Shown: positions 33,911 to 44,875 of the stretch, piece after piece
Position numbering within the stretch: the stretch's first letter is position 1
How the letters are laid out: every line of letters starts with the position of its first letter
DNA from: a virus
Virus record (IMG/VR): IMGVR_UViG_3300023181_000029
Span: 1-64,000 of that record
Strand: one strand, 5' to 3'
DNA: 64,000 bases
Notes under the pieces: generated by a model
Seen by the model: the letters and a program-made list of their open reading frames with translations, nothing else
What the model was told of the DNA's origin: nothing
Databases searched by the model: none
Program-made: the position numbers and the translations under genes

Positions 33911-35346
33911 TGGCAGACGGAAAAGAAATAGTGTATAGAGGGCTTGAGGGCACAGGCGCAGCTCAGATATACGACAACAACCTTGTCGATAGAGGGCTTG
34001 ACGAAATCGCTAAGGAAGATGCGCGTAATAATGCGTGGCGACAGAAAGTAGGTCAGGAAATGAAACCTAAGCCCGTAGGTAAACTACCTAATTATAAGAT
34101 AGATTACACAGCCAAAGACCAGCAATTCCTGCTTGGTGTAGACAATGATATTAAAACCCATCTGGCTAAAAACATCAATCTTGTTACTGACCCGAACAAT
34201 CAGGAATATTGGGATGGGCAGAAGCTAATGCAACTAGGCATATCATATGGAGCCAAAGCAAAGGAAAATGAAGCCACGTATAATGCAATGGTCAATGATG
34301 TAAGCGCTAATCCAACTAAATTTAAAGACGGCGCAATCGACGAACTTAATGCGTGGTATGATGTGCCGCTTGACCAACGTCCGGCTAAACCACCTGTATT
34401 GTATAAGGGTGCTACATACGACCCTATAGAGTTCTCAAAAAAGATGAATACCATTATCACTAACCCTGATGTGGTAGATTCTTATGGGATGGATAATAAC
34501 CTAGGGGCAATAGTTACCAATAAATCCACCGAATATTCATTGCCACGAAAGATAGCATACGGCGCAATAGCGGGAAAGGATAAAATGTTCCGCGATACTT
34601 ACGAGCCTATCTATGAGGCGCTGCCGGACGATAAAAAACAATCGCTTCAAAAGAAAGCTGATGAAGCTAATAAAAAGGCAGGCGTAGATACATTTACGCC
34701 GTTTGACGTGTTCGCTGCTCAACAAACAGAAGTTGCGTCACAATTCAATAAGACACAGGATAAGGGTGTCCAATTCCTGCCTAAAGATATGCGAGGCGGC
34801 GGTTCTGGTAACAAGGAAGCAGCACAAACTTTTGCTATGAGGGTTAAGCAGATGATGACTGGTTCGCCTGAAATGTACGGGCAGATGGGTACCCCAAGCG
34901 TGGTATCTCCTACTTTAATGGGCGGTGCGCCTACTGTTACTGAAAGAGGAGAAACCCTTGAGTTCCTTAATGGTATGACCATAGGCGAAAAAGCTGATAG
35001 TGAAGGTAAGATTGTCAAAGAGGTCATTACTAAAATTGAGTACAAGAATGGGAAGCCTTATGTTTATACTAACAGGGACACAGACGGCAAGCCAATATCA
35101 AACCCGCTTGACCTATTACAGAACCTACGAGTTAAAAACAGCGGCTCAAAGGATATGATAGATGAAACTATTAAAATCCTGAAAGAAGACGGCTCACTGG
35201 ATAGTAATGATACATGGAATAGCGGCGATACAAAATCAGTTCCTAAATCAACTATCAAGAACCTAGTCGGCAAGAAAGGCTACGAAGGGTACACTGAACA
35301 AGAATTAATCGAATATTACAAGTCACAAGGATATAACGTAGAATAA
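33910..35346 (+). CDS. internal virion protein candidate (478 aa)
   Basis: A 478-aa hydrophilic protein. The N-terminus has DRGLDEIAKEDARNNAWRQK and a helical middle with repeated Lys/Ala/Asp. The C-terminus ends with a small helical module (KNLVGKKGYEGYTEQELIEYYKSQGY) that looks like a protein-binding helical repeat. It lies between a membrane-type ejection protein and the 1863-aa protein, overlapping each by one base, so it is likely ejected with them. Confidence 0.6.
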   Translation: MADGKEIVYRGLEGTGAAQIYDNNLVDRGLDEIAKEDARNNAWRQKVGQEMKPKPVGKLPNYKIDYTAKDQQFLLGVDNDIKTHLAKNINLVTDPNNQEYWDGQKLMQLGISYGAKAKENEATYNAMVNDVSANPTKFKDGAIDELNAWYDVPLDQRPAKPPVLYKGATYDPIEFSKKMNTIITNPDVVDSYGMDNNLGAIVTNKSTEYSLPRKIAYGAIAGKDKMFRDTYEPIYEALPDDKKQSLQKKADEANKKAGVDTFTPFDVFAAQQTEVASQFNKTQDKGVQFLPKDMRGGGSGNKEAAQTFAMRVKQMMTGSPEMYGQMGTPSVVSPTLMGGAPTVTERGETLEFLNGMTIGEKADSEGKIVKEVITKIEYKNGKPYVYTNRDTDGKPISNPLDLLQNLRVKNSGSKDMIDETIKILKEDGSLDSNDTWNSGDTKSVPKSTIKNLVGKKGYEGYTEQELIEYYKSQGYNVE

Positions 35347-38300
35347 TGCTGCCACCTCCACCGCCTAAGAGAAGTACTAATAACGGAGATAGCGGAATTT
35401 TACCGCCGCCTCCAAAAAAAAAAGATGTCTCCGATGGTATAGAACCTCAGACGGATGGCAGCTCATTATCTGGAACTGGTCAATCACTTTCGCCAGAATA
35501 TAATAGCGATTTAGCAAATCAAGGTTATCAGTGGGGTGGCGAACCAACGACCACTGTGGGCGTAGTAAGCCCAACAATAGGCAATCAGGCAGAAACTCAA
35601 CAAGCGGTAAATCCTAGTACTGCAAAAGAAATAGAAAACGTTGTTTATCCTGAATATTCTGGCACTCCAAAGACCGATAGCCCAACGTATGTGTGGGGGG
35701 ATAGAGAATTAACCCGCGACCAGTTTACGGCCAATATCTCTGACGAAAAAACCATGCAGGATATTTTGCAAGGCAAGCAGGATTTCCAGATACACAACGA
35801 CCCTAAATTACAAGAATACCTAGCCAAAGCAAAAGACAAGTACGATTCAGACTTGAACTACATGCAATGGAAAGAAAAAGAGTTAGGCATTCCAATAGCA
35901 GTATCGCAAGCTGAGAATGCTTTTGTAAAAAGAGCGTCAGAAGTAGTTAGCGGTGCGTTAAAATCTATTTCCATTGGTGGCAGAGAGGTTGATAAGATTT
36001 GGGACGGCGAAAAGCCTATCGAGGATTACACCATGTTTAAATTAGGCAAAAAGGTCGATGAAATAATAGACATTGGATTTCCTGAATTGCCTGAATATAA
36101 AGACGATGTATTAACGAACGTAGCCGGTATGGCTGGAACCATAACAGGACTAGCCGCTGGTGGTGCTGTTACCCGTTCTTACTCATTACCCGCGGGTATA
36201 TCTGAGAAAATAGCCGCCAATACTATTACAGCAGGGTTAATTCCTACCGAGATAAGCAGTGGCGCAATGATATTTGGTGGAACTACTGTTGCTGCCCCTG
36301 AATATGAAGCAGCGCTAGAGGCCACTGGCGACCCTGATAAAGCATTTAAGGTGTGGATGGCTAACATGGCTATCGGCGCTACTGAAACTGTGCCTATTAA
36401 TAACTTTCTAAAACGATTAAACGGCGTATCAGGCGGTAAATTCGCCAACATTTTAGCCGAAGGATTTAAAGGTTCGGCAGAAAGCGCAACTCAAGAGGTA
36501 TTTCAACAACTCGCCAGTAACCTTACCGCGCAACAAACCTATGATTTAACGCGCGAACTCACAGAAGGATTAGCTGAAAGTGCTATGTATGGTGGATTAA
36601 TGGGCGGTGTGTTTAGTGGAGCAGCAGTTGCTTTGCAATCTAAAGTAGACCAATTGCCACCAAGCCCTGAAAAAGAGCAACTACAAGCAGTAGTGCAGAC
36701 TTACGAAGAAAAAGCACAAGAAGCATCTACTAAAGATGTAACCGACATAAACGATTACGCTAATACGCCACAGGTTCAAGAATTATTGAAACAAAAGTCT
36801 GAGGTAGATGCTGATTTACAAAAACCAAATCCACCAGAAGTAAAAGCAACCCTAGAGCAACAATCAACACAAATTGACGCTCAATTAAAAGAAGCACAGG
36901 CGCAAGGACTAAAAGAGAATATTGAAACCGAAGCAGCGCATAAAGTAGCTGACAAAAAACAAATAGAGGTCGAACAGCTAGATACAGCCTTACAGAACGA
37001 AACGCTGTCAGAAGCCTCAAAACAGGCATTAATCGGCAAGAAAGAAGCATTAACGCAAGAAGTAGAACAAATACGCTCACAAATACCAGAAAGAACAGTA
37101 GTTGAAACAGAAACCATTAATACAAGTGACGGTACGGCAAGTGAAACTATCGGAGTTGCCGCCACCAATGAGCCGGCAGGAGATACAGAAGCAGCTAGAC
37201 AAGTTAAAGAAGTAAGTGCAGAAATTGCACCAACTGAACCAACAGTCAAAGAAAATGTGACAGTTGAGCCGATTACTTTTAAAACAGGTCGTGGCAGCGC
37301 ATATCAATTAATCAAAGGCGAAAATGGATACCAAACTATTCGCGATAAAGTAGTTGATGCGGCGCATCCTGACGGCGGCATTCAAGATAAATCCGAACGA
37401 ACTATTTTTATAGACCCTAAAGATATTGGCGCTGCTACAGAGTTAAGCGCTCAAGGCCACATAAGTTCCGAAGAAGTAGATGCAGGGGATAAGCTAATTA
37501 TAACCAGAACATTCGAGAATGGGCGCAAGAAGGTTATAGAAATCCCATATCACACTGAACCAACAGTAGGCGACCATCCACTCGAATTATGGAGTGACGC
37601 GAAACACTTAGGCAGCAAAATAACTGAGATAAATTCGCCTAATGCTACTTTAGAGCCTGAAAGTAAATTAACCGAACCCGTAAATGTAGTTTCGGATACC
37701 GAAAGCAACACCAATAACGTACAAACAACGGAAGTCACAGAAACCGAAGTAATACCCCCTGCAAAAGAATCTGATGTTCCAGAGGGTATGCGTCGCAGGA
37801 AATTAGCGGAACGTATTAAAGACAGCACTGAAATATCGCAGGATTTAAAGGACTCGCTAAAGCCTGATGCTGAATTTTACGTGCCAAAATCATTGAATGC
37901 AACTGACGCAGAAGTTAAAGCATTGGTTGATTTCTATGGCTTAGAGGCTGCTACTGAATCGGCATTAGACCCGCAATCCAAAATGACTGGCGATACGCGC
38001 TCTAGGTTAATGCAATATGGTATTAAAGAATTGGATAAGCAGGCCGCTAAAACCGAAGACCCTATAGAGAAAAACAGGCTGCAAGATAAAGCCAACAAAA
38101 TAGCTGACGCTTACACTAAGTTTGGAACCGAAGCCGGTCAAACCGTCAACTCATTCAAGGGATGGTCTATTAACTCGGGACGTGGCATAGTAAGGCAGTA
38201 TGAGAAGACTATTGAAAAAGCCAAACAAAAAGCAGAAGAAAAACTAGAGCCAGTAGTTAAAAAGGTTCGCAAGGCGGTTGATAGCGGGAATAAAAAAGCT

Positions 38301-40937
38301 GCCGAGAAAGCCGTTGATTCTTTTATGAAAAAGAAAGGTATCAAAGTAGATACGGTATTCGGCTTAACTAAAACGCAAGCCCAAAAAATACAGAAAGACG
38401 CACTGTCTGATTTCCGTAAAGCAATGACTACAACCAATAGCGGCGTTAACCCGGAGGCTTTAAAGGCTATGGTTAAATACGGGTACGGGTTAGCAGCGGA
38501 AGGCATCATAGATTTCAAACAATGGGCTAGAAGGATGCGCTCAGATTTAGGTGTTGACTTTAAAGATGAAGACTTACTGACTGCATGGAAAGATAACGCA
38601 GATGGCAAATCTATTGAGGACAGAATAAATGACAATATTAAGGTTAAGGATATTGTTATCAACCACCTGAAAAATGGCAAGGTAGATGGGCTAAGCGATA
38701 AAATTCAATCAGAAATAGGTATTGAGAAAACGATTGCTGATGCTATCGAAACAGAAATAGGCAAAGAATTTACTGTTGCTCAAAAGCAAGAGTTAGATGT
38801 AGAGGCTAAAAAGAGTGGTAAAAGAGAGTCCATTCAGGAAGCTATAAGAAGTGGTTCTGCAAGACCAGAAGAAATAATCAATTCATTAAAGAAAGAGTTT
38901 AAGATTCCAGAAGTATCGCCAGAGGTAGTTGCCGAACTCATGGAGATGGATGCTAAAAGGCAGCAATTACCAGAAGGTAAAATACAGGACGAGCAAACTA
39001 TTAAGATGCTTGACCTCATAGCCAGCAAAACCAAAATACCAAAAGCTGACTTAATAATGTCGATATGGTATGCCTCTATACTTTCTGGCCCAGGAACACA
39101 TATGGTCAACGTTGCAGGTAACTTAGTAAACTCTACTATGGAGGGCGGTATTGACGCAATGGAGCAATTGGCTAAAGGCGACCCTACTTATTTGTTACGT
39201 TTAGCGCCATATTTATTCCAGCAAACCAATAAGGCATTCTCTGAATCTAAAGCGGTATGGACAAAAGGTTTAGATTCAAGCAGGAGTGCAGCAATGAATC
39301 AAATGCCTAACCCTTTAGAGCAAGTTAAATTCAAAGGCGGCAAAGCAAATCCATTCAATTACTATAAGTATGTTGGGCGTGGACTATCGGCAGTGGATGC
39401 TTTTTTCTATTCTATGGCTACAGATTCGCGTTCATTCCTTGAGGCAAACAGAATTGCGCGTGAAGAAGGGTTAAAGGGTCAAAAATTAGTAGACCGAACC
39501 AACGAGATACTATATAACAATAAAGAAATAGCAGAAGAAGCCGGGATACAGGCGAGAACAGAACTTGAATTAGCCAGCGAAAAAACGGGTATAAAATTTA
39601 CAGAGAACGATATTAAGCGTCGCAAGTTCGAGATACTTGAGCAGAAGCGCTTAGACAGGGTATCGAACGCTGCTAAAACGTTTGCTCAACAGGTAACCTA
39701 TAATTACACCCCTCAAGGTGTATTGGGCATGTTTGCGAAAGTATTTCAATACGCAGGTGACAATTTTAAGCCATTTAAGGCTATTATACCGTTTACCAGA
39801 ATCGTAGCTAACGTTCTTAACCAGCAGCTAGATTATACGCCATATGGGTACGCAAGGGCATTTGATAAAAGTTTAAGCGGTATATTTTTCCCAGAGGATT
39901 TTCAAATAGGTTCTACTGGTGCAAAAACCGTTGAAGAACGAAACAGAAAACTAATAAAAGCATCTATAGGATTGTCTACAATGGCGGGATTATACGCTAT
40001 GGCAGCTTATTATGACGGACTAGAAGATGACGACCCTAGAAAGAATTACTTTGACATTATTGGACGTGGGCCATCTGACCCGAATAAGAAAGGCCAACTA
40101 ATGACACAAGGGGTAAAATTCAATTCCCTTAAAATTGGTGACAAGTATATTAACTTCCAATATACCCCTCTAGGATTAATACTAGGACTAACTGGAAACT
40201 ACAGGGACGCGGTCAAGTATAAAGAGCTGGATAAAAAGGCTATCGACCAAAGATTAGCGTATGCGGCAATGAATATTCCCGGCGCTATACTTGATATGTC
40301 ATTCTTATCATCGTTATCAGACATGTTATCGTCATTAGGGCGCGAAACAAGCCCCGAAACAGCACAAAACATAGCAACTGGCATGATAGCCCGTAATGCT
40401 ACTTCTTTTGTGCCAGCAATGTTTAAACAGATAGACAAATGGTTCGACCCAACTATTTATGACGCTACAGATTTTCAGTCAGCTATCCTTAAGGAGATAC
40501 CGTTTGTTGACGACCAATCAGGACTAAAGCCTAAGCTAAATATATTAGGACAACCAATCTCAAAACAAGGTCGTTTTACTTCGCCACAGAATACAGAGCC
40601 AGTTTGGAGATTCTTAGCTAAGAAAGAGATATTCATATCAGCAGCCGGTAGAACCACAACACTAAATGGTCAAGTAATGACACCTGAGCAATACTATGAG
40701 TACGTAGAAAAATCAGGCAAAAGAAGCTACGACCAAATTGAATCAATTATTTCTGAGTTAGAATCAATGCCTAAATCAGAGGCTAAGAAGCTAATAGATA
40801 AGCTGGTTAAGAAAAACAGAAAGAAAGTCAAGGCTGAAATGGCAGGCGTACAACCAGAATCAGAAGAACAAGAAGAATCTAGCGATAACGGTTATTCTGA
40901 CGCATATTATAAAGCGTTAGAGAAAGTGTCGAAATAA
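35346..40937 (+). CDS. giant internal virion protein
   Basis: A 1863-aa protein. Residues 1-25 are proline/lysine-rich (LPPPPPKRSTNNGDSG). Residues about 255-360 and 410-435 are glycine/alanine-rich hydrophobic stretches (VAGMAGTITGLAAGGAV) that could cross a membrane. Residues about 440-640 form Gln/Glu-rich coiled coil. A conserved-looking block near residue 1235 (MSIWYASILSGPGTHMVNVA) is shared with very large virion proteins of other phages. No peptidoglycan hydrolase or polymerase motif is evident. It probably enters the cell with the DNA and forms a channel. A run of ten A lies at 35414-35423. Confidence 0.65.
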   Translation: MLPPPPPKRSTNNGDSGILPPPPKKKDVSDGIEPQTDGSSLSGTGQSLSPEYNSDLANQGYQWGGEPTTTVGVVSPTIGNQAETQQAVNPSTAKEIENVVYPEYSGTPKTDSPTYVWGDRELTRDQFTANISDEKTMQDILQGKQDFQIHNDPKLQEYLAKAKDKYDSDLNYMQWKEKELGIPIAVSQAENAFVKRASEVVSGALKSISIGGREVDKIWDGEKPIEDYTMFKLGKKVDEIIDIGFPELPEYKDDVLTNVAGMAGTITGLAAGGAVTRSYSLPAGISEKIAANTITAGLIPTEISSGAMIFGGTTVAAPEYEAALEATGDPDKAFKVWMANMAIGATETVPINNFLKRLNGVSGGKFANILAEGFKGSAESATQEVFQQLASNLTAQQTYDLTRELTEGLAESAMYGGLMGGVFSGAAVALQSKVDQLPPSPEKEQLQAVVQTYEEKAQEASTKDVTDINDYANTPQVQELLKQKSEVDADLQKPNPPEVKATLEQQSTQIDAQLKEAQAQGLKENIETEAAHKVADKKQIEVEQLDTALQNETLSEASKQALIGKKEALTQEVEQIRSQIPERTVVETETINTSDGTASETIGVAATNEPAGDTEAARQVKEVSAEIAPTEPTVKENVTVEPITFKTGRGSAYQLIKGENGYQTIRDKVVDAAHPDGGIQDKSERTIFIDPKDIGAATELSAQGHISSEEVDAGDKLIITRTFENGRKKVIEIPYHTEPTVGDHPLELWSDAKHLGSKITEINSPNATLEPESKLTEPVNVVSDTESNTNNVQTTEVTETEVIPPAKESDVPEGMRRRKLAERIKDSTEISQDLKDSLKPDAEFYVPKSLNATDAEVKALVDFYGLEAATESALDPQSKMTGDTRSRLMQYGIKELDKQAAKTEDPIEKNRLQDKANKIADAYTKFGTEAGQTVNSFKGWSINSGRGIVRQYEKTIEKAKQKAEEKLEPVVKKVRKAVDSGNKKAAEKAVDSFMKKKGIKVDTVFGLTKTQAQKIQKDALSDFRKAMTTTNSGVNPEALKAMVKYGYGLAAEGIIDFKQWARRMRSDLGVDFKDEDLLTAWKDNADGKSIEDRINDNIKVKDIVINHLKNGKVDGLSDKIQSEIGIEKTIADAIETEIGKEFTVAQKQELDVEAKKSGKRESIQEAIRSGSARPEEIINSLKKEFKIPEVSPEVVAELMEMDAKRQQLPEGKIQDEQTIKMLDLIASKTKIPKADLIMSIWYASILSGPGTHMVNVAGNLVNSTMEGGIDAMEQLAKGDPTYLLRLAPYLFQQTNKAFSESKAVWTKGLDSSRSAAMNQMPNPLEQVKFKGGKANPFNYYKYVGRGLSAVDAFFYSMATDSRSFLEANRIAREEGLKGQKLVDRTNEILYNNKEIAEEAGIQARTELELASEKTGIKFTENDIKRRKFEILEQKRLDRVSNAAKTFAQQVTYNYTPQGVLGMFAKVFQYAGDNFKPFKAIIPFTRIVANVLNQQLDYTPYGYARAFDKSLSGIFFPEDFQIGSTGAKTVEERNRKLIKASIGLSTMAGLYAMAAYYDGLEDDDPRKNYFDIIGRGPSDPNKKGQLMTQGVKFNSLKIGDKYINFQYTPLGLILGLTGNYRDAVKYKELDKKAIDQRLAYAAMNIPGAILDMSFLSSLSDMLSSLGRETSPETAQNIATGMIARNATSFVPAMFKQIDKWFDPTIYDATDFQSAILKEIPFVDDQSGLKPKLNILGQPISKQGRFTSPQNTEPVWRFLAKKEIFISAAGRTTTLNGQVMTPEQYYEYVEKSGKRSYDQIESIISELESMPKSEAKKLIDKLVKKNRKKVKAEMAGVQPESEEQEESSDNGYSDAYYKALEKVSK

Positions 40938-40961
40938 TTCACATACATTTTGCAAAATAAT

Positions 40962-40992
40962 TTTGCACTTTTAAATATTCCGCATATCTTTA
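40962..40992 (+). promoter_or_regulatory. promoter of the distal fibre genes
   Basis: TTTG in TTTTGCA (40962-40965), 19 bp, TATCTTTA (40985-40992). It is the closest match to the portal-gene promoter. The -7 box ends four bases before the ATG at 40997, which implies a leaderless message. Confidence 0.7.
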
Positions 40993-40996
40993 CGAT

Positions 40997-41464
40997 ATGG
41001 CTATTACTACCACTCGTAACGTAACAGGAATAAGCACTATCCCATTAGGTACTGCTAAAGCTGGAACCGTGACGGGCGAAACAGTAGGCGGCAGATTCTA
41101 CCTACGTGGCACTGGAACTGATTTTAATTCATTTCTAAGTATAGCCCGTGATAACGATTACATTTTTGTTGAGTCTGATTACTTGCTATTTCAGGTAAAA
41201 TCCGTATTCAAAGACGTTATCGAGGTAGACCAAGACCCTACAGCAGTAAGTGGGGCAACATTCACATACGTATATGCTAATCTAGCAAGCTACACTTGCA
41301 CAAATCAAGGTTCAGCCGATGCTGACTTTGATGGAGCCGTAATGGAAGCGGGAGTAACGGAACAAGACGAAAGGACTGACTACAATCAAGTAAGGCAATC
41401 ACTTTGCCAAGCTGTTAAGATTGATGGTAGTGGTACTGACTTGTTAATCCGCGAAAGCCTGTAA
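40997..41464 (+). CDS. virion-associated protein (155 aa)
   Basis: A 155-aa Thr/Gly-rich protein. The start (ITTTRNVTGISTIPLGTAKA) and VGGRFYLRGTGTDFNSFLSI suggest a beta domain. A later segment has YANLASYTCTNQGSADADFD. It is the first gene after the 40962 promoter and is followed by fibre genes, so it may be an adaptor linking fibres to the tail. No family recognised. Confidence 0.6.
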   Translation: MAITTTRNVTGISTIPLGTAKAGTVTGETVGGRFYLRGTGTDFNSFLSIARDNDYIFVESDYLLFQVKSVFKDVIEVDQDPTAVSGATFTYVYANLASYTCTNQGSADADFDGAVMEAGVTEQDERTDYNQVRQSLCQAVKIDGSGTDLLIRESL

Positions 41465-41719
41465 ATGAGTGTAAGAAGTTCAATCTCTAAAAGTTCAGGT
41501 GGTGGTGGCGGTCTCCCAACAGGCGGCGAACCAAACGATATTCTATCAATAGACGAGAACGGCGACCCGATTTGGCTATCCTATGTTCCGATTGGTAGCG
41601 ACTGGCGTTTACGCGAAACCGACGTATCTGATGCAGAAGGCGCAGGCAACCTAATCACAGAGAACAATAATCCCGGCGACTGGACTGAAAAATCTATTGA
41701 CTACAAGATTGAACCATAG
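41465..41719 (+). CDS. small structural-region protein (84 aa)
   Basis: An 84-aa protein with a glycine run after SVRSSISKSSGG, then NDILSIDENGDPIWLSYVPI and an acidic end. The 'ndilsid.nG.piW' phrase is frequent in short phage fibre-linker proteins. It begins directly after the upstream stop. Function is unknown. Confidence 0.6.
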   Translation: MSVRSSISKSSGGGGGLPTGGEPNDILSIDENGDPIWLSYVPIGSDWRLRETDVSDAEGAGNLITENNNPGDWTEKSIDYKIEP

Positions 41720-41726
41720 TTAACAT

Positions 41727-41744
41727 CCCTTCTTAGGGCTTTTT
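41727..41744 (+). terminator. weak hairpin with T run before the signal-peptide fibre genes
   Basis: CCCT (41727-41730) and AGGG (41735-41738) around TCTT, followed by CTTTTT. The stem is only 4 bp, so it could be a partial terminator or a leader structure for the gene at 41750. Confidence 0.35.
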
Positions 41745-41749
41745 AAAAA

Positions 41750-43441
41750 ATGAAACACATTAAAACTAGCCTTATATTATACCTAGTGTTAGGTATATTC
41801 GTTGCTCATTCCCAAAACGTACCACCGGGCACACAATCAGCTTGGTCATATGACATATCAGGAAACACTACTACTGGCGTAGGGACATACATGGGCAACA
41901 GAACTTATAATGTCAACGGCATGGTTGGCTGGAAAAACCTTGTACAAAGCGCACCGACTACACCGACAGACAGTAATGGATTATTTTTGTCAAAAGACAC
42001 TAGCTACCTTTGGAGTAATAATATATGGCGCATACTGGGGCCAAGTGTGAGCATCGGTTGCTTAGCGGGTACCGGAACGCGGGTAGTTACGACGAATGCT
42101 ACAGGTGGGCTGGGGTTTAATAAATTAGAGAATATGGCTTGGGGGTTAACAGGCAACGACGGTACAGACCCTACCATTAATTTTATAGGAACCACTGACG
42201 CAGTGGATTTTGTCTTTAAAGCAGACAATACGGATTTCGGTCGGGTTACAAGCATGGGCAGCTGGCAGTTTGGGCAAGACAATGATGTGTCAGGCATTTC
42301 TACTTCTATGGCTATAGGAAATGGAGATACCGTATTGGGTAGGGCTTCTGTAGCAACCGGAACGGGGCTATATCTGAATGACATTTACACTTACGCCACG
42401 GGTGAATACAATGAACGCAATGTGCCTAATTTACTTTGGGCGCTAGGTAATGGAACGACCTTTGACGACGCGTCGCGTAAAAACGCCATTACAGTACTAA
42501 AAAATGGAAACGTAGGCATAGGCACATCAACGCCAAATTATAAATTAGATATACAAGGAGATTTAGGCGTTTACGCTAGTTTGGCGGGGGATGAAACAAG
42601 TGTAGTTGTTGTTCCTGGGAGAAGTGAAACACAAATTACCACCTCGCTAGGTGGGTTAAGTTTATTTCAACAAACAGAAGGATTGCAATTTACTGGTTCT
42701 GGGGATGTCATTTTGCAATACTCTGTCGGTAATGGTAACGTAGGCATAGGGATGTCTAGTCCGCTAGCCAAACTTGATGTAACGGGCACATTCAGACAAC
42801 AGTTTGATAACGGCACCACTACAGCAGTAATTACTAATGATGGTAATAATATAAGGCTTACTACTTCTAACAACACATCGGGTGAGCGTACAATATTAAA
42901 CGTGTATTCTGACGGGATTGGACTTGATTATGACCAAGATAACACCGGAACGCTTACGCAATCTATATTAGCTAATTCTAGTGGATTGTTGTTAAATAGC
43001 GGTTCCAATGATAAAAATGTAGGTATAGGTACGACCACACCGATAACAAAACTAGATGTAGCAGGAATTGTTGGAAACGAGGGTTTGCGATTTAAAAGCA
43101 CTAACTATGGTACGGATAGCGTAGAATTAGAACCACAAGTATATGGATGCGGTTGTGATTGGGACACTTATAAGTCATTAGCTTTTACTGACTATAATAA
43201 TGACGAAGTAGTATTATCAGTGCCGTATCTAAGTAACGGGGGTGGTGCGTATCTAGGATTAAGCGATAACGTAGGTATTGGAACAACAACCCCTGCCAGT
43301 AAATTAACCGTAACCGATGGGGACGTGTATATAACTGACATTGGTAGCGGCGTAATAACTAAAGACGATGATGGCTTTTGCTGGCGTTGTCGCGCGTCTA
43401 CCGTAGGAGCATTTGAATGCGTAAGTATAACCTGTCCATAA
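41750..43441 (+). CDS. fibre protein with Sec signal peptide and GIGT repeats
   Basis: A 563-aa protein. Residues 1-22 form a Sec-type signal peptide ([20 protein letters not shown] then SQ). Four GIGT motifs near residues 254, 330, 423 and 507 (for example [17 protein letters not shown]) mark a fibre shaft of the kind seen in Bacteroidota phage and cell-surface proteins. The C-terminus is cysteine-rich ([20 protein letters not shown]). A leader peptide is unexpected for a fibre assembled in the cytoplasm. It may be an adhesin taken from a host, or be exported on purpose. Confidence 0.75.
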   Translation: MKHIKTSLILYLVLGIFVAHSQNVPPGTQSAWSYDISGNTTTGVGTYMGNRTYNVNGMVGWKNLVQSAPTTPTDSNGLFLSKDTSYLWSNNIWRILGPSVSIGCLAGTGTRVVTTNATGGLGFNKLENMAWGLTGNDGTDPTINFIGTTDAVDFVFKADNTDFGRVTSMGSWQFGQDNDVSGISTSMAIGNGDTVLGRASVATGTGLYLNDIYTYATGEYNERNVPNLLWALGNGTTFDDASRKNAITVLKNGNVGIGTSTPNYKLDIQGDLGVYASLAGDETSVVVVPGRSETQITTSLGGLSLFQQTEGLQFTGSGDVILQYSVGNGNVGIGMSSPLAKLDVTGTFRQQFDNGTTTAVITNDGNNIRLTTSNNTSGERTILNVYSDGIGLDYDQDNTGTLTQSILANSSGLLLNSGSNDKNVGIGTTTPITKLDVAGIVGNEGLRFKSTNYGTDSVELEPQVYGCGCDWDTYKSLAFTDYNNDEVVLSVPYLSNGGGAYLGLSDNVGIGTTTPASKLTVTDGDVYITDIGSGVITKDDDGFCWRCRASTVGAFECVSITCP

Positions 43442-43451
43442 ATTAAGAACC

Positions 43452-44600
43452 ATGAAACGTGTATTGCTTGCGCTTTTGTTCCTGATGCCTTTTGCGGCTT
43501 TCGCACAAGGCACACTAGCCTACCCGCTCGTAGATATTTTGAAGCTAAAGCGTGTCGCAATAGATGGCTTTTCCGGTGACAGTACCATGTATTTAAACGC
43601 CCCAAAGACACGGGTAAACAACTTCCAGATACATATAGGTTCAGCGTGTGCCGGCTGCATATTGCTAGGTACTGATAATAACGGTAATGTTGTTTGGGCG
43701 GCTCCATCGACTATGGATATAAGCGCATTTAATAACGATGCCAGTTATATGTCATACAACGACACTGTACCGATGGGTAAGGTGATGACAAGGAGTTCAG
43801 CAGAAAACTCAATAGGCATTCTTGAAGATAGTATAGCGGCATTGCGTAATTCAATAAACACTATAAGCCTTACGCCCGGCGCAACCGGTTCTACCGGCGC
43901 TACAGGATTGCAAGGCGCTACAGGTTCTAACGGGCTTACCGGAGCCACCGGAACGGCCGGAGTAACTGGTAGTACCGGAACCGTTGGAGCCACGGGCGCA
44001 ACCGGTGTTATAGGCATAACGGGCAGTACAGGCTTAACAGGCAGTATAGGGGCTACAGGTTTGCAAGGTAGCACCGGCGCGACTGGTAGCACGGGTAGCA
44101 CTGGCCTCACCGGAGCCAATGGCGTAACAGGCATTACGGGCGCTACCGGCCTCGCTGGTACTACTGGGGCGACTGGAAGTACCGGCACAGCGGGCACAAA
44201 CGGAACGAATGGGGCTACGGGTGCGACAGGAGCCACGGGTGGAACTGATGGCACATATACACCAACGTTCACCCCTGTAACGAACATTCTTAGTGGTAGT
44301 ATTACGGGGACGCTAGCAATGTACACCCGCATAGGTAATACAGTGGAGGTATCAGGTACATTCACCTGTACGCCTACATTGATAGGTAATACCACGTTCA
44401 CTATATCATTACCTGTAGCCTCCAATATGACGGTATCGTATGACCTATCGGGTCAATATGCAAGTGCTAATCTTGTAAGTGTTGGCAACGTTGGCATTAC
44501 TGGCAATCCAACTACTGACTTAGCAACAGTATCTTTTAGTTCCTTGCTGGCATTAGGCACCGCTACCGTTCCGTATAACTTCACATATCGAGTTAAATAA
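43452..44600 (+). CDS. collagen-like protein with Sec signal peptide
   Basis: A 382-aa protein. Residues 1-19 are a signal peptide ([19 protein letters not shown], cut after AFA). Residues about 143-265 are about 40 Gly-X-Y triplets, mainly G-A-T-G and S-T-G types with almost no proline, forming a long triple helix. The last ~110 residues are a beta domain ([20 protein letters not shown]) typical of fibre tips or adhesins. The gene follows another signal-peptide fibre gene by 10 bases. Both may form one appendage or be exported. Confidence 0.75.
   Translation: MKRVLLALLFLMPFAAFAQGTLAYPLVDILKLKRVAIDGFSGDSTMYLNAPKTRVNNFQIHIGSACAGCILLGTDNNGNVVWAAPSTMDISAFNNDASYMSYNDTVPMGKVMTRSSAENSIGILEDSIAALRNSINTISLTPGATGSTGATGLQGATGSNGLTGATGTAGVTGSTGTVGATGATGVIGITGSTGLTGSIGATGLQGSTGATGSTGSTGLTGANGVTGITGATGLAGTTGATGSTGTAGTNGTNGATGATGATGGTDGTYTPTFTPVTNILSGSITGTLAMYTRIGNTVEVSGTFTCTPTLIGNTTFTISLPVASNMTVSYDLSGQYASANLVSVGNVGITGNPTTDLATVSFSSLLALGTATVPYNFTYRVK
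43878..44250 (+). repeat. collagen-like GXY coding repeat
   Basis: About forty 9-bp units encoding Gly-X-Y triplets. The tract has higher G+C than its surroundings and explains the long proline-rich open frame on the opposite strand. It is prone to length change. Confidence 0.8.
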
Positions 44601-44601
44601 C

Positions 44602-44862
44602 ATGAAACTACTATCTGTACTATTCTTATTGCTGCCGGCAGCGCTGTTTGCACAATGTTCAAGTGGTGGTGGACACGACTTAGCGGGCATCTTATCCATA
44701 ACCGATGAGCCATGTGAGCAGCAGGTGACAGAAACAAAAGACAGCATCGTAGTAGTACAAAGGTACTGCCTGATGCAAACTGGTGAGTGTATTAAATGCC
44801 ATCAAGTAATCACACAGCCAAGGAAAGAACAGTATAGGTACGCATTTAAACGGAAGGAATAA
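44602..44862 (+). CDS. small secreted cysteine-rich protein
   Basis: An 86-aa protein. Residues 1-18 form a signal peptide (MKLLSVLFLLLPAALFAQ). The mature part has six cysteines (CSSGGGHD; CEQQ; YCLMQTGECIKCHQV), consistent with disulphides outside the cytoplasm. It starts one base after the stop of the collagen-like gene. It could be a subunit or chaperone for the exported fibres. No family recognised. Confidence 0.65.
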   Translation: MKLLSVLFLLLPAALFAQCSSGGGHDLAGILSITDEPCEQQVTETKDSIVVVQRYCLMQTGECIKCHQVITQPRKEQYRYAFKRKE

Positions 44863-44863
44863 G

Positions 44864-44871
44864 TATATTTA
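44864..44871 (+). promoter_or_regulatory. possible -7 box TATATTTA
   Basis: The element ends four bases before the ATG at 44876, as at 40992. No clear -33 box. It might start a lysis-gene message. Confidence 0.35.
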
Positions 44872-44875
44872 GCAA

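Noticed and set aside
38138-38680. Minus-strand frame of 180 codons under the giant virion gene
   Set aside because: It has no promoter or neighbour in the same direction and shows the serine/leucine/phenylalanine excess typical of a reverse-complement frame.
24460-44260. Diversity-generating retroelement acting on the fibre genes
   Set aside because: No reverse transcriptase and no template-variable repeat pair were seen anywhere in the window.
43745-44425. Long minus-strand frame rich in proline and valine
   Set aside because: It is the complement of the collagen-like Gly-X-Y tract, so its openness follows from the repeat.
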